Positions 34,601 to 42,163 of a DNA stretch of 45,860 bases are shown one piece after another. This DNA comes from Bacteroides sp. (GTDB lineage: Bacteria; Bacteroidota; Bacteroidia; Bacteroidales; Muribaculaceae). The stretch lies in NCBI GenBank assembly GCA_014802435.1, contig JAAVCG010000028.1:1-45860 (forward strand). The letters run 5' to 3'. The notes below the pieces were generated by a model. The model searched no databases. It was not told the DNA's origin and saw only the letters and a program-made list of their open reading frames with translations. The translations under genes and the position numbers were made by a program. The stretch's first letter is position 1. Every line of letters begins with the position of its first letter.

Positions 34601-35554
34601 CTCTACGATGCCGAAGGCAACTGCATCGCTTATCCGGAAGGCCGCCTCTACACTCGTCCGTTCGTGATGACCTGTGCCGACAACGTCAAGATCGGTGCTA
34701 ACCCCATTGAGGAAGACGGCTATCTCTCAGAGACCGACGTCCTGGCCGATGCCAACCATACGGACTTCAACGCCCTCTGGGTTCTCGGCCGTGACAAGCA
34801 GCTGACTCACGTCAACTCGCAGGCCCACCTCAACACCGTAGGCACTCAGCTGAGCGACCAGCACGGTCTCTTCAACTATACGATTGACTACTCACTGGGC
34901 GCCGAGCCTAACATCCACTTCACAGTTGAAGACGGCCGCAAGCTCTCACACGTTGAAAACTTCCTGACCCTCGGCGAGGAAACTCACCCGTTCCTCTTCA
35001 CTAACCTGACGGCTCTTCCCGCTCCGGCTGAGGAGAATGTGCCCCATGTGATCACGTTCCCGGTCGACGTAGTGGCCAACGATGAGACCTCGTTCCAGGG
35101 CGTAGCCTCCATTGACGAGAAGGAAGGCGCAACGCTCTTCAAGATTCCTGCCGGAACGATTATTCCCGCCGGATATGCAGTCATCACCCTCGGCTCAGAA
35201 AGCAACCTGGATATCGTCTCAGCGACGACTCCGGCCATGCTCGCCGCCGACGACACCGAGAACCTGCTGAAGGGCACGACGAACGCCATTGTCCTGAAGA
35301 CGCCTTACTATCTGCTTGAGGGCGACAAGTTCGTGCGCCATGAATCAGGCACCGTACCGGCCAACTCGGCTTATATCCCGGCCGAGAACCTCACCGCCGA
35401 CGAGTTCCTCTATGACGAAAGCCAGTCAACGGGCATCAACGCTGCAAGCGCCGCCCGCAAGGACGCCACCTTCGACATCATGGGACGCCAAGTCAACGGC
35501 AAGACTCCGCGCCACGGCATCTACATTCGCAACGGCAAGAAAATCCGCCTCTGA
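28634..35554 (+). CDS. Very large secreted GH89 alpha-N-acetylglucosaminidase with repeated C-terminal modules
   Basis: This 2306-residue exported enzyme removes terminal alpha-linked GlcNAc, found in gastric and intestinal mucin and in heparan sulfate. After a signal peptide (1-22) come NAGLU N (~25-110), the TIM barrel (~115-450) and the NAGLU C domain (~460-735). By comparison with human NAGLU (E316, E446), the catalytic pair is E308 in DPFHEGG and E423 in AAPEAIEQ. The rest is accessory: GEVED-like segments (~750-825, 910-1075), two InlB-type bacterial repeats (DHWEDAAG at ~870 and DHWEDSRG at ~1128), and two homologous modules of ~545 residues (1173-1719, 1720-2262). It ends in a sorting-like tail (DIMGRQV ... 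NGKKIRL). It is co-transcribed with the C10 protease. Confidence 0.93.
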   Translation: MKINKRTFAALTAMALWAGAFAAVNNPKSVSDLLNRIGGAGTADKFETVVDETLATGGKETFVITSSAGKPCIKGSTLSALTTGIGWYLNHHANINLTWNQPRTNMATATLPVPASAETHTTSAEYRYYLNYCTFSYSMSTWTWDRWQEEIDWMALRGINMPLQIIGLEEVWRKFLMEDYGYSQAEVDAYVAGPCYMAWFGMNNLQGWGGPNPTWWYERQAQLGKQIGDRMRELGIEPVLPGFCQLPSTFSNKTGILSVGQGNWCGFQRPFLANPADAKFDEVADKFYKRVTEVMGESKYYSMDPFHEGGSVQLDAPTLYQRLYQAMERNHPGSQWVIQSWQWNGKQTQSVNNVPEGKLIVLDLFSDGNPNWGSYGKQPVVYSTIFNFGGRTGYFGRAQAVIDGYWNAKTSKSTVTGIGAAPEAIEQTPVVYDLLFELPWCDSKPDAQQWFKDYSTRRYGVENENTATAWELLRTSALNRQGAGQGPHEALMCARPNLTSNKVSTWGFNELYYDPNMVTEAAYQLLEAGENGTLDAENYSFDLTDISRQALTDYVRKLIPAIQQANSAGDTELFNKRKEGLLQLILDIDELLNTNTEFMLGHWTERARNMADEVSGTTLADRDWLELNNARQLITTWGANNQAEGGGLRDYSYRQWGGLMKDYYYARWKTWFDNGMKAPSSGWFQWEWNWAHNNPGIYPTEPIGDSREVASRVLPKYLSPFKSTMEGMSTYYVPHFISTDVSGKLYDKAAREATYHPDFNVGDVKITEIAIDFNKNGLYEDDEISDLSGWGDFAIPADAPVGERRCRITLEDATVFTFTLSIIEDITVPRTVTVKTSDAAKGSVSIEGTDALSVTNTDIVTILATPTQKYDFDHWEDAAGNDVGNDNPMKYYSKEGAEFTAYFRDNIWGVPGFYAGGTPYPVPDMETYGQYLISLGVTQGSETTTFFESTEAPDEHFYYVSNRIKAAPGGAFHFNYQGKGDLRYNFLSAYCDLDANGKFEPEKGELLGTKGTYQAQDASVGQGGFDVLLPYDTPTGITHIRMRFDGAWLDKEVAGAWDSVNEAFKPEVATNRVIYEVLLEVNDGVEYACNVTVNVNNDAFGTVRSENSTNVYNPGERVILTAFPNLGYQLDHWEDSRGRTLPSAWMNGNMIEFTAFDNADITAVLVPIPVEVDLWKFNLEVDDEGDEYISELVEAGEPDLDLSANHSGFSDDIYYIDPKVFAGNTVLHSITLPDQPLYKKGELLNKTDVILGNIDPETGVKADQVVTFLKDENGNNYTMTNTPFNYSEPFTMKITGYNNGESFNQYGSVLFAKGDDGLADSYINGWSQFYLRADGTLDVKWTSAAATHFPVNIYGKFEIVVEYLGDNNTRITVANSAGEKHSVLFENHTAMKNINRFATALPDGMWIQVRFSKPDEEVIPGELLMGCRNLMDIHLSKDCTYAVEKNGVIYDKSGKNCIAYPEGRILGGAFSLKTANGTSEFTAAPVKDGDSYSNLTVKTTTQTSNWNTLWTIDEDGSLIHYNSGLGVNNAGTELSADDAKLTYALSYDEGDPSISFINENGKYVNGSGVTDDSFSFDFYPVTELTVPGDATKPRTVTFPVNVIVPNDAEVFSLDKVGSKGGYVSHIMPGHIIPAGTGVLIEGPVAPFEITSLPSAESPDLLDGTNVDLVLHQPYFVLERENFVLKQSGTVPANTGYVIQRFVSEASFPYRATGYEPVEIDGWKFDWRESYNENVICLTAAIEAGNPSLDLSDPIEETGDKVVDIDPAMFQNHTDLYEITLPAQRLAHHYYDSSVEGQGTPGAGTQNQYTHLQLPQPLTGEKGWKLTMDCYTDGSTFNQWGSSLFASGNDPVANNFTKGIQLYLSKAGQLTVKVGNYGTGNGQTHLNSVSINGDFTIVMEYSKDAGNNFSTTISVVCNGQRASHNYAGKFNPISEFSAAIPTGVNINKIHFEGEDFSFPYNEGELFTGCTNLQDIHLAEGADYAVENDGVLYDAEGNCIAYPEGRLYTRPFVMTCADNVKIGANPIEEDGYLSETDVLADANHTDFNALWVLGRDKQLTHVNSQAHLNTVGTQLSDQHGLFNYTIDYSLGAEPNIHFTVEDGRKLSHVENFLTLGEETHPFLFTNLTALPAPAEENVPHVITFPVDVVANDETSFQGVASIDEKEGATLFKIPAGTIIPAGYAVITLGSESNLDIVSATTPAMLAADDTENLLKGTTNAIVLKTPYYLLEGDKFVRHESGTVPANSAYIPAENLTADEFLYDESQSTGINAASAARKDATFDIMGRQVNGKTPRHGIYIRNGKKIRL

Positions 35555-35577
35555 TTCATTCTCTCTTATTGAAAATT

Positions 35578-35608
35578 GAAAAAGCGCCCTGTTCGGGCGC
35601 TTTTTTTA
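35578..35608 (+). terminator. Terminator after the GH89 gene
   Basis: AAAAAGCGCCC, loop TGTT, GGGCGCTTTTTTT: a strong hairpin with A-run and T-run, so it could work on both strands. It separates the protease/GH89 operon from the susC operon. Confidence 0.92.
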
Positions 35609-35726
35609 TATATCTTATAAATCTTATAAGTCTTATAAATCATATAAAAGATAGGCTTGGGGCTGTTACAAAATGAAAGCAAAATGAGGAAAATGCAGAA
35701 AAACATGTTAAAAAACATACAAAAAC

Positions 35727-35757
35727 TTGCACAATTTGTAAAAAATACGTACCTTTG
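35727..35757 (+). promoter_or_regulatory. Promoter of the susC operon
   Basis: TTG (35727-35729), a 20-nt spacer and TACCTTTG (35750-35757) match the consensus. The transcript would have a ~118-nt leader. Confidence 0.78.
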
Positions 35758-35777
35758 TAGTGGTAAAAGAGATTGTT

Positions 35778-35852
35778 ATGGCTAAAAACCAAGCATTTCC
35801 CCCACATTTCTCCCCGCGGCAAACCCCGGTTTGTCGATACCTAACTAACTGA
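35778..35852 (+). other. Short uORF (24 residues) and hairpin in the susC leader
   Basis: An ATG at 35778 opens 24 codons ending in TGA at 35850-35852, 29 nt before the susC ATG. Inside it, 35817-35836 can fold with arms CGGCAAACC and GGTTTGTCG. The 327-bp gap 35555-35881 otherwise holds only the terminator and promoter listed separately. Confidence 0.4.
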
Positions 35853-35881
35853 ATTAAAAACCATTCACTATCAGAGAACCT

Positions 35882-38800
35882 ATGGGTAAAAATTTAGCAA
35901 CATTATTGCTGTTTATGCTTGCCTCGCTGACAGCCCTTGCGGACATCACCGTGACGGGTGTGGTCATAGACAAAGCAGAGCAAGAGCCCTTACCCGGTGC
36001 AACCGTAAGGCTTAAGGGCAAAGCATCCGTCGCTACGGCGACCGACATCGACGGCAACTTCTCGTTGACCGTGCCTTCCGAAAAGTCTGTGCTTGAAATC
36101 ACATTCGTCGGAATGAACAATGTTGAAGTGAAAGCTTCAACCAAGCCCCTCCATATTGAAATGGAAGCCTCCGCCACTCAGCTTCAGGAAGTAGTGGCCC
36201 TCGGTATGGGTAACGTTGACCGCCGCACCTTTACCGGCGCAACGACCAAGATTAACGCCGACGACGCGCTGCTTTCCGGTGTAGGCGACATTTCACGCTC
36301 ACTGAGCGGCCGCGCTGCCGGTGTGAGCGTACAGAACGTCAGCGGCACCTTCGGCACGGCTCCCAAAATCCGTGTGCGCGGCGCCACGTCAATCTATGGC
36401 ACCAGCAAACCCCTCTGGGTTGTTGACGGCGTAATCCTTGAAGATAACGTCGAGCTCGACGCCGACGCGCTCTCTTCAGGCGACGCCAACACGATGATTG
36501 CTTCGGCAATTGCCGGCCTCAACGCTGACGACATTGAAAACTTCCAGATTCTGAAAGACGGCTCCGCCACCTCTATCTATGGTGCGCGCGCAATGGCCGG
36601 CGTAATCGTCGTGACCACCAAGCAGGGTCGCGCCGGTCACACCTCCATTAACTATACCGGCGAGCTGACCTACCGCCTGAAGCCCTCATATCGCAACTAT
36701 AACATTGCGAACTCACAGGAGCAGATGGGTATCTATAAGGAAATGGAAGAAAAGGGATGGCTCAACTTCGCCGCCCTTGCCAATTCAAGCTCCAGCGGCG
36801 TTTACGGCACCATGTATAAGCTCATCAACACTTATGACCCCGCAACAGGCCAATACGCCCTGGCCAACACCCAGAGCGCCCGCAACGCCTATCTGCGCGA
36901 GGCCGAAATGAGAAATACCGACTGGTTTGACCTGCTGTTCCGCAACACCATCATGCAGTCACACGGCGTCAGCGTCTCCGGCGGTACGGACAAGGGCAAC
37001 TTCTACACCTCATTCTCATATATGAATGACCCGGGTTGGACCCTGTCATCAAACGTTGACCGCTACGTCTTCAACGCTAACGCCACCTATAATCTGAGCA
37101 AGCAGCTGAAGTTCACCATGCGTACGAACGACAGCTACCGTAATCAGAAGGCTCCGGGCACTCTGAGCCAGGACATCGACGTCGTTTCCGGTTCAATCAG
37201 CCGCTCCTTCGACATCAACCCCTTCAGCTATGCGCTCAACACTTCGCGCACGACTGACCCCAACACGACTCTTACCCGCAACTACGCCGACTTTAACATC
37301 TTCGACGAGTTGAAGAACAACTATATCACCAACGAGATGGTCGACGTCAAGTTCCAAGGCGAACTTGAATATCGTCCCATTCCCGCGTTGACTTTCCGCG
37401 CAATCGGCGCGTTCCGTTACAGCTCTACCCAGCAGGAACACTACGTTACGGACCATTCAAACCAGGCCATGGCTTATCGCGCCGGTATCTCGCCTGAAAA
37501 CTCCACTATCCGTGACCTCAACCCCTATCTCTACACTGACCCGGACGATCCCAACTCGCTCCCTATCTCAGTGCTCCCCAACGGTGGTATTCTCTACCAC
37601 AACGTTTTCTCCATCAAGCAGATGGACTTCCGCGCCACGGCTAACTACAACAAGGAATTTGCCGGACGCCACCTGGTAACGGCCCTGGCCGGATTCGAAG
37701 CCGGCAAGATTGACCGCCACACGGAGGCTTTCCAGGGCTGGGGAATGTGTTACGACAACGGTAACCTGCCGTTCTTTGACTGGCACCTGTTCAAGCAGAT
37801 GCAGGAAGAAAACGCCGCTTACTATTCAGATGACCGCACGGCCTATCGCAACATGGCATACTTTGCCAACGCATCATATATGTATGACAACCGCTACATC
37901 ATCAACGGCACCATCCGTTATGAAGGTTCAAACAAACTGGGCCGCTCACATCAGAGCCGCTGGTTGCCTACATGGAACGTTTCAGGCGCCTGGAATGCCG
38001 ACGCCGAAGAATGGTTTGCCAACCCCGTGCTGGCCACTGCCAAGCTCCGCATCGGTTACTCACTGACCGCAGATGCCGGCCCCGCATTCGTCTCTAACGC
38101 GCTGGCCGTTTACTATCCCTCACGCCCCTGGCGTCAGGACACCGAGGCCTATGAGCAGGCCCTGCGTCTGAGCCAGCTCGCCAACTCCGAGCTGACCTAT
38201 GAAAAGAAGCATGAGTTTGACGTCGGTGTTGACCTCGGCTTCCTGAATAACCGCATCAACCTGGTGTTTGACTGGTACAAGCGTAACAACTTCGACCTTA
38301 TCGGTTACATCTACACTGAAGGCGTCGGCGGCGAAATCGGCAAGTGGGCCAACGTAGCGTCCATGAAGAGTCATGGCGTTGAACTGACCCTCTCCACCAC
38401 TAACATCGTCAACCGCAACTTCACCTGGACCACTGACTTCACCTTTGCTTACAACAAGAACAAAATCACTGACCTGAAGTCACGCTCCAACGTTCTGAGC
38501 CTCGTTAAGCAGGGCTCCGGCGCTTACCGTGAAGGTTATCCCGTCAACTCACTGTTCTCCATTCCCTTCGTGGGCCTGACTGAGGACGGTCTGCCCCAGG
38601 TAATCAACGAAAACGGCGAAGTGACCACTCATGACATCAACTTCCAAGAATGGGAAAAACTTGACTTCCTCAAGTATGAAGGCTCAGTTGATCCTCCTTA
38701 CACCGGCGGCTTCGGTAACAACCTCCGCTACAAAGGCTTCAACTTGAACATCTTCTTCACCTACTCCTTTGGCAATAAGCTGCGTCTTGACCCCGTCTTC

Positions 38801-39208
38801 TCGTCAAGCTACAGTGACCTGACCGCCATGCCCCGCGAATTTATGGACCGCTGGGTGGCCGCCGGCGACGAAAACATCACCAATGTTCCGACCATCGCCT
38901 CACGCCGTCAGATCTACAACAACTCTCAGCTGAGCTACGGCTATAACGCCTATAACTACTCAACGGAGCGAGTGGCCAAGGGTGACTTCATCCGCCTGAA
39001 GGAAATCTCCCTGACTTATGACCTCCCCTCAGTAGTTACCCGCGCACTCCGCATCAACTCGGCATCAGTGAAGCTCGCCGCCACTGACCTCTGGCTCCTC
39101 TATTCTGATAAGAAGCTCCATGGTCAAGACCCCGAGTTTATCAACGCCGGCGGTGTTGCCACTCCTAACCCCAAGCAGTTTACTTTCACTCTCCGTTTCG
39201 GACTCTAA
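35882..39208 (+). CDS. SusC/RagA-family TonB-dependent outer-membrane transporter
   Basis: This 1108-residue transporter imports large nutrients with a SusD lipoprotein. A signal peptide (1-20) is followed by a carboxypeptidase-regulatory-like domain (~23-95: VTGVVIDKAEQEPLPGATV ... TDIDGNFSL), the plug (~105-235, with RVRGATSIYGTSKPLWVVDG and the SusC signature of LKDGSATSIYGARAMAGVI), and a long beta-barrel closing with FTFTLRFGL. There is no STN domain, so anti-sigma signalling through the N-terminus is not expected. The susD gene follows 15 nt later. Substrate cannot be read from sequence; the neighbours (metallopeptidase, C10 protease, GH89) point to glycoprotein-derived material. Confidence 0.96.
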   Translation: MGKNLATLLLFMLASLTALADITVTGVVIDKAEQEPLPGATVRLKGKASVATATDIDGNFSLTVPSEKSVLEITFVGMNNVEVKASTKPLHIEMEASATQLQEVVALGMGNVDRRTFTGATTKINADDALLSGVGDISRSLSGRAAGVSVQNVSGTFGTAPKIRVRGATSIYGTSKPLWVVDGVILEDNVELDADALSSGDANTMIASAIAGLNADDIENFQILKDGSATSIYGARAMAGVIVVTTKQGRAGHTSINYTGELTYRLKPSYRNYNIANSQEQMGIYKEMEEKGWLNFAALANSSSSGVYGTMYKLINTYDPATGQYALANTQSARNAYLREAEMRNTDWFDLLFRNTIMQSHGVSVSGGTDKGNFYTSFSYMNDPGWTLSSNVDRYVFNANATYNLSKQLKFTMRTNDSYRNQKAPGTLSQDIDVVSGSISRSFDINPFSYALNTSRTTDPNTTLTRNYADFNIFDELKNNYITNEMVDVKFQGELEYRPIPALTFRAIGAFRYSSTQQEHYVTDHSNQAMAYRAGISPENSTIRDLNPYLYTDPDDPNSLPISVLPNGGILYHNVFSIKQMDFRATANYNKEFAGRHLVTALAGFEAGKIDRHTEAFQGWGMCYDNGNLPFFDWHLFKQMQEENAAYYSDDRTAYRNMAYFANASYMYDNRYIINGTIRYEGSNKLGRSHQSRWLPTWNVSGAWNADAEEWFANPVLATAKLRIGYSLTADAGPAFVSNALAVYYPSRPWRQDTEAYEQALRLSQLANSELTYEKKHEFDVGVDLGFLNNRINLVFDWYKRNNFDLIGYIYTEGVGGEIGKWANVASMKSHGVELTLSTTNIVNRNFTWTTDFTFAYNKNKITDLKSRSNVLSLVKQGSGAYREGYPVNSLFSIPFVGLTEDGLPQVINENGEVTTHDINFQEWEKLDFLKYEGSVDPPYTGGFGNNLRYKGFNLNIFFTYSFGNKLRLDPVFSSSYSDLTAMPREFMDRWVAAGDENITNVPTIASRRQIYNNSQLSYGYNAYNYSTERVAKGDFIRLKEISLTYDLPSVVTRALRINSASVKLAATDLWLLYSDKKLHGQDPEFINAGGVATPNPKQFTFTLRFGL

Positions 39209-39223
39209 GCAGCAATCCAACAT

Positions 39224-40945
39224 ATGAAACTCAGAAAACTGACATATATCTTCGCAGCGCTGGCCACCCTGGGCCTGACCACTGCATGCTCTGACTTCCT
39301 CGACACGCCGACGGATACCCGTGTGGAGCTCGTCAACACCGAGCAGCTCCGCATGCTCATGAACTCGGCCTATCCCACCGGCAACTATGCCTGGCCCCTG
39401 GAACTGATGAGCGACAACATGGAGGACAACAACGCCCCCGACGAAGACAACCTCCGCTATAACCTCGCGGCCTATAACCGCGGCGATGACGAAATGTTCC
39501 GCTGGGAACAGTGTCTCTCCGAAACCAGCTCAGACACCCCCTCCGGAATCTGGGAGTCATTCTATGAATCCAACGCCGCCGCCAACGCCGTGCTCGAAAA
39601 GCTCGAACAATGGGAAGAGGAAAACGGCTCACTTGACGCCACTCAGAAGGCTATCCGCGCCGAAGCCCTGGTGCTCCGCGCCTATAACCACTTCATCCTG
39701 GCCCAGGTGTTCTGTCAGCCTTATCGCGGCTCTCAAAGCGAGAATTACCTCGGTATCCCCTATATCACCAAGCCGGAAACCAAGGTGAAGCCTCACTATG
39801 AGCGCGGAACCCTCGCCCAGACCTATCAGAAGATTGAACAGGACCTGACCGAAGGACTTGCCGGACTCAATAACGGAATCTATGAAGTGCCCAAGTATCA
39901 CTTCAACTCCTCGGCCGCCAACGCCTTTGCCGCCCGCTTCTATCTCTTCACCCGCCAATATGAAAAGGCTCTCTATCACGCCAATCAGGCCTTTGGCGGC
40001 GCAGAAGTAGACCCGTCGACTTATATGTCGCAGATCTGGAGCAACCTATCCAATCTCTATTATATCTCCGATATGGGCCTCTTCCAGAACGGCGTTGACA
40101 AGGCTTCAAACTTCATGCTCTACGCCACTTACTCAACCATCTTCCGCCATCTGGCAACGGGCAGCCGCTACGGAGTTATCCGCGATGCACTCTACTCCAC
40201 CATCTATAGCTCCTCACCCGCATGGGAGAACTTCAAGTGGAAAAACACTAACGGCAAGGGCGGCTCCTTCACGATGCACCCGGCCTTCAACGGCTCCTGC
40301 ACCCGCAATGGCAAGTCGGACTACGGCAACGTTCTCTGCGCCAACGTTCAGGAACAGTTTGAATACACTGACAAAGTGGCCGGCATCGGTTACTGTCACG
40401 TGACCCGCCGCGAATTCTTCGGTGAAGAAACCCTCCTGGTGCGCGCTGAAGCCAAGCTCTTCCTCGGCGACAAGCAGGGCGCCCTCAAGGACCTCGACAC
40501 CTGGGAAAAGGCCCGCCGCCAGAGCCCCTCGGCAGTAGGCTATGAAAGCGAATTCAAGGACTTCACCATCGAGAACATCGAGAGCTACTATGGCGGCGAC
40601 CCCGGATATGGCATCTGCAAGACCATCAACATTGACCAGATCTGCCCCGAAAGCGACGCCACGGCCTCTCTGACCGACATCATGCCGATGCTCCAGTGCA
40701 TCCAGCATATCCGCCGCATCGAAACGCTCCACACCGGCATGCGTTGGTTCGACATCAAGCGCTTCGGCCTTGAATTTGACCGCAAGATCGGCAAGGACGG
40801 CCAGGACCACCTCGGAATTGAAGACCCCCGCAAGGCCGTGCAGATTCCCGCCGAAGTAGTAGCCGCCGGAATGCAGGCCAACCCCGCCCTCGGTCGCGGC
40901 TCAAACGAGGTTATCCCCTCAAGCGCCTATGTTCGCGTGAAGTAA
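39224..40945 (+). CDS. SusD/RagB-family nutrient-binding lipoprotein
   Basis: This 573-residue surface lipoprotein caps the SusC barrel and binds the substrate. The lipobox LTTAC ends at Cys22 and is followed by SDFLD, an acidic stretch of the kind used for export to the cell surface. The SusD fold is indicated by the helical TPR-like repeats: EALVLRAYNHFILAQVF near residue 145, AARFYLFTRQYEKAL near 225, and a C-terminal MRWFDIKRFG motif. Length is typical (500-600). It lies 15 nt after susC and 37 nt before the metallopeptidase, in one operon. Confidence 0.95.
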   Translation: MKLRKLTYIFAALATLGLTTACSDFLDTPTDTRVELVNTEQLRMLMNSAYPTGNYAWPLELMSDNMEDNNAPDEDNLRYNLAAYNRGDDEMFRWEQCLSETSSDTPSGIWESFYESNAAANAVLEKLEQWEEENGSLDATQKAIRAEALVLRAYNHFILAQVFCQPYRGSQSENYLGIPYITKPETKVKPHYERGTLAQTYQKIEQDLTEGLAGLNNGIYEVPKYHFNSSAANAFAARFYLFTRQYEKALYHANQAFGGAEVDPSTYMSQIWSNLSNLYYISDMGLFQNGVDKASNFMLYATYSTIFRHLATGSRYGVIRDALYSTIYSSSPAWENFKWKNTNGKGGSFTMHPAFNGSCTRNGKSDYGNVLCANVQEQFEYTDKVAGIGYCHVTRREFFGEETLLVRAEAKLFLGDKQGALKDLDTWEKARRQSPSAVGYESEFKDFTIENIESYYGGDPGYGICKTINIDQICPESDATASLTDIMPMLQCIQHIRRIETLHTGMRWFDIKRFGLEFDRKIGKDGQDHLGIEDPRKAVQIPAEVVAAGMQANPALGRGSNEVIPSSAYVRVK

Positions 40946-40982
40946 ACATTTGTTTTAATCGATAGAAAGGAAATTAAGTTTT

Positions 40983-42146
40983 ATGAAACTACGCAATATA
41001 TTCATCCCCGCTGTCGCCGCCCTCAGCCTCATGGGCTGCTCCGACGATAAGCTCGGACCCACTATCTTCCCTGAAGTAAGTGACACGGTCGACCCTAACT
41101 CTTACTCCTACAAGTTTGACACCTGGGTCAACCAAAACTTCCGCGACGTCTATAACCTCGAATTCAAATATAAGATGGAAGACGTAGAGGCCGACATGAA
41201 CTATAACCTGGTGCCCGCCACCTATGGCAACGCCCGCGACCTCTGCCTTCTGACCCACTATCTCTGGTTTGAAGCCTATGCCGAACATTGCGGCGAAGAC
41301 TTCCTCAAAAGCTATGGTCCGCGCATCCTCCACCTGATTGGCTCTCCGGCCTATAACCCCAACACCGGCACCGAAATCCTCGGTCTGGCCGAAGGTGGCC
41401 TCAAGGTGACCCTCTACAAGGTCAACGAAATGCAGCTGACCAACATCAACCAGCTCAATGAATACTACTTCCGAACCATGCACCATGAGTTCGGCCACAT
41501 CCTCCACCAGACCCGCTCCTACCCGACGGAGTTCAACCTCCTCTCTACCGGACGTTATGACCAGGGTTCATGGCAGAGCAAAGCCATTGGCTACGTAGCA
41601 TCCCAGGGCTTCATTACCCCCTATGCCTCATCAGAAAACCGCGAAGACTTCGCCGAAACCATCGCCAACTATCTCACCCGCACCGACGACCAGATGGAAC
41701 TCATCCTCTGGATGGCCTCCAAGGGCTGGTCAACTGGCAAGGATGACGACAAACTCAACGTTGACGACGCCGAATACTTCTCTTACTACTACATCCCCGA
41801 TTCAGCCAACCCGGACAACCGCAAATACTTCCTCTCATCCAATGAGCATGACGAGACCTATCGCGTATGTCTCATCGGCGAAAACGGCGAGCGCTTCTAC
41901 TCCGTCAGCGAAGTTGAAGCCTACCTCGAAAAGATGAATGCCCAGAAGCCCGGCGGAATCTTTGCCGTAGAGGATAAAGACACCATCGACGGCCGCGAAG
42001 TGATTCTCCAAAAGCAAAACATTGCCCGCAACTGGTTTAAGGACACCTGGCAGCTCGACTTTGACGAGCTCCGCGAAATTGTTCAGCGTCGCCAGCAAGA
42101 CTTCGACATCGAAGCCCTCCGCGCTGAAATTGAAAACGTTAAATAA
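40983..42146 (+). CDS. Lipoprotein zinc metallopeptidase (Peptidase_Mx1 / putative zinc-binding type)
   Basis: This 387-residue lipoprotein has the lipobox SLMGC (Cys19) followed by SDD, a good surface-export signal. The zinc motif is HEFGH at residues 168-172 (TMHHEFGHILHQ). A downstream ENREDFAETIANYL helix probably supplies the third ligand (Glu/Asp). This family (putative zinc-binding metallopeptidase) is commonly encoded next to susC/susD and a DUF4302 gene in Bacteroidales. The substrate is unknown; it may trim peptides or glycopeptides at the cell surface before uptake. It lies 37 nt after susD and 17 nt before the DUF4302 gene. Confidence 0.9.
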   Translation: MKLRNIFIPAVAALSLMGCSDDKLGPTIFPEVSDTVDPNSYSYKFDTWVNQNFRDVYNLEFKYKMEDVEADMNYNLVPATYGNARDLCLLTHYLWFEAYAEHCGEDFLKSYGPRILHLIGSPAYNPNTGTEILGLAEGGLKVTLYKVNEMQLTNINQLNEYYFRTMHHEFGHILHQTRSYPTEFNLLSTGRYDQGSWQSKAIGYVASQGFITPYASSENREDFAETIANYLTRTDDQMELILWMASKGWSTGKDDDKLNVDDAEYFSYYYIPDSANPDNRKYFLSSNEHDETYRVCLIGENGERFYSVSEVEAYLEKMNAQKPGGIFAVEDKDTIDGREVILQKQNIARNWFKDTWQLDFDELREIVQRRQQDFDIEALRAEIENVK

Positions 42147-42163
42147 TCAACGGACTATTCACA

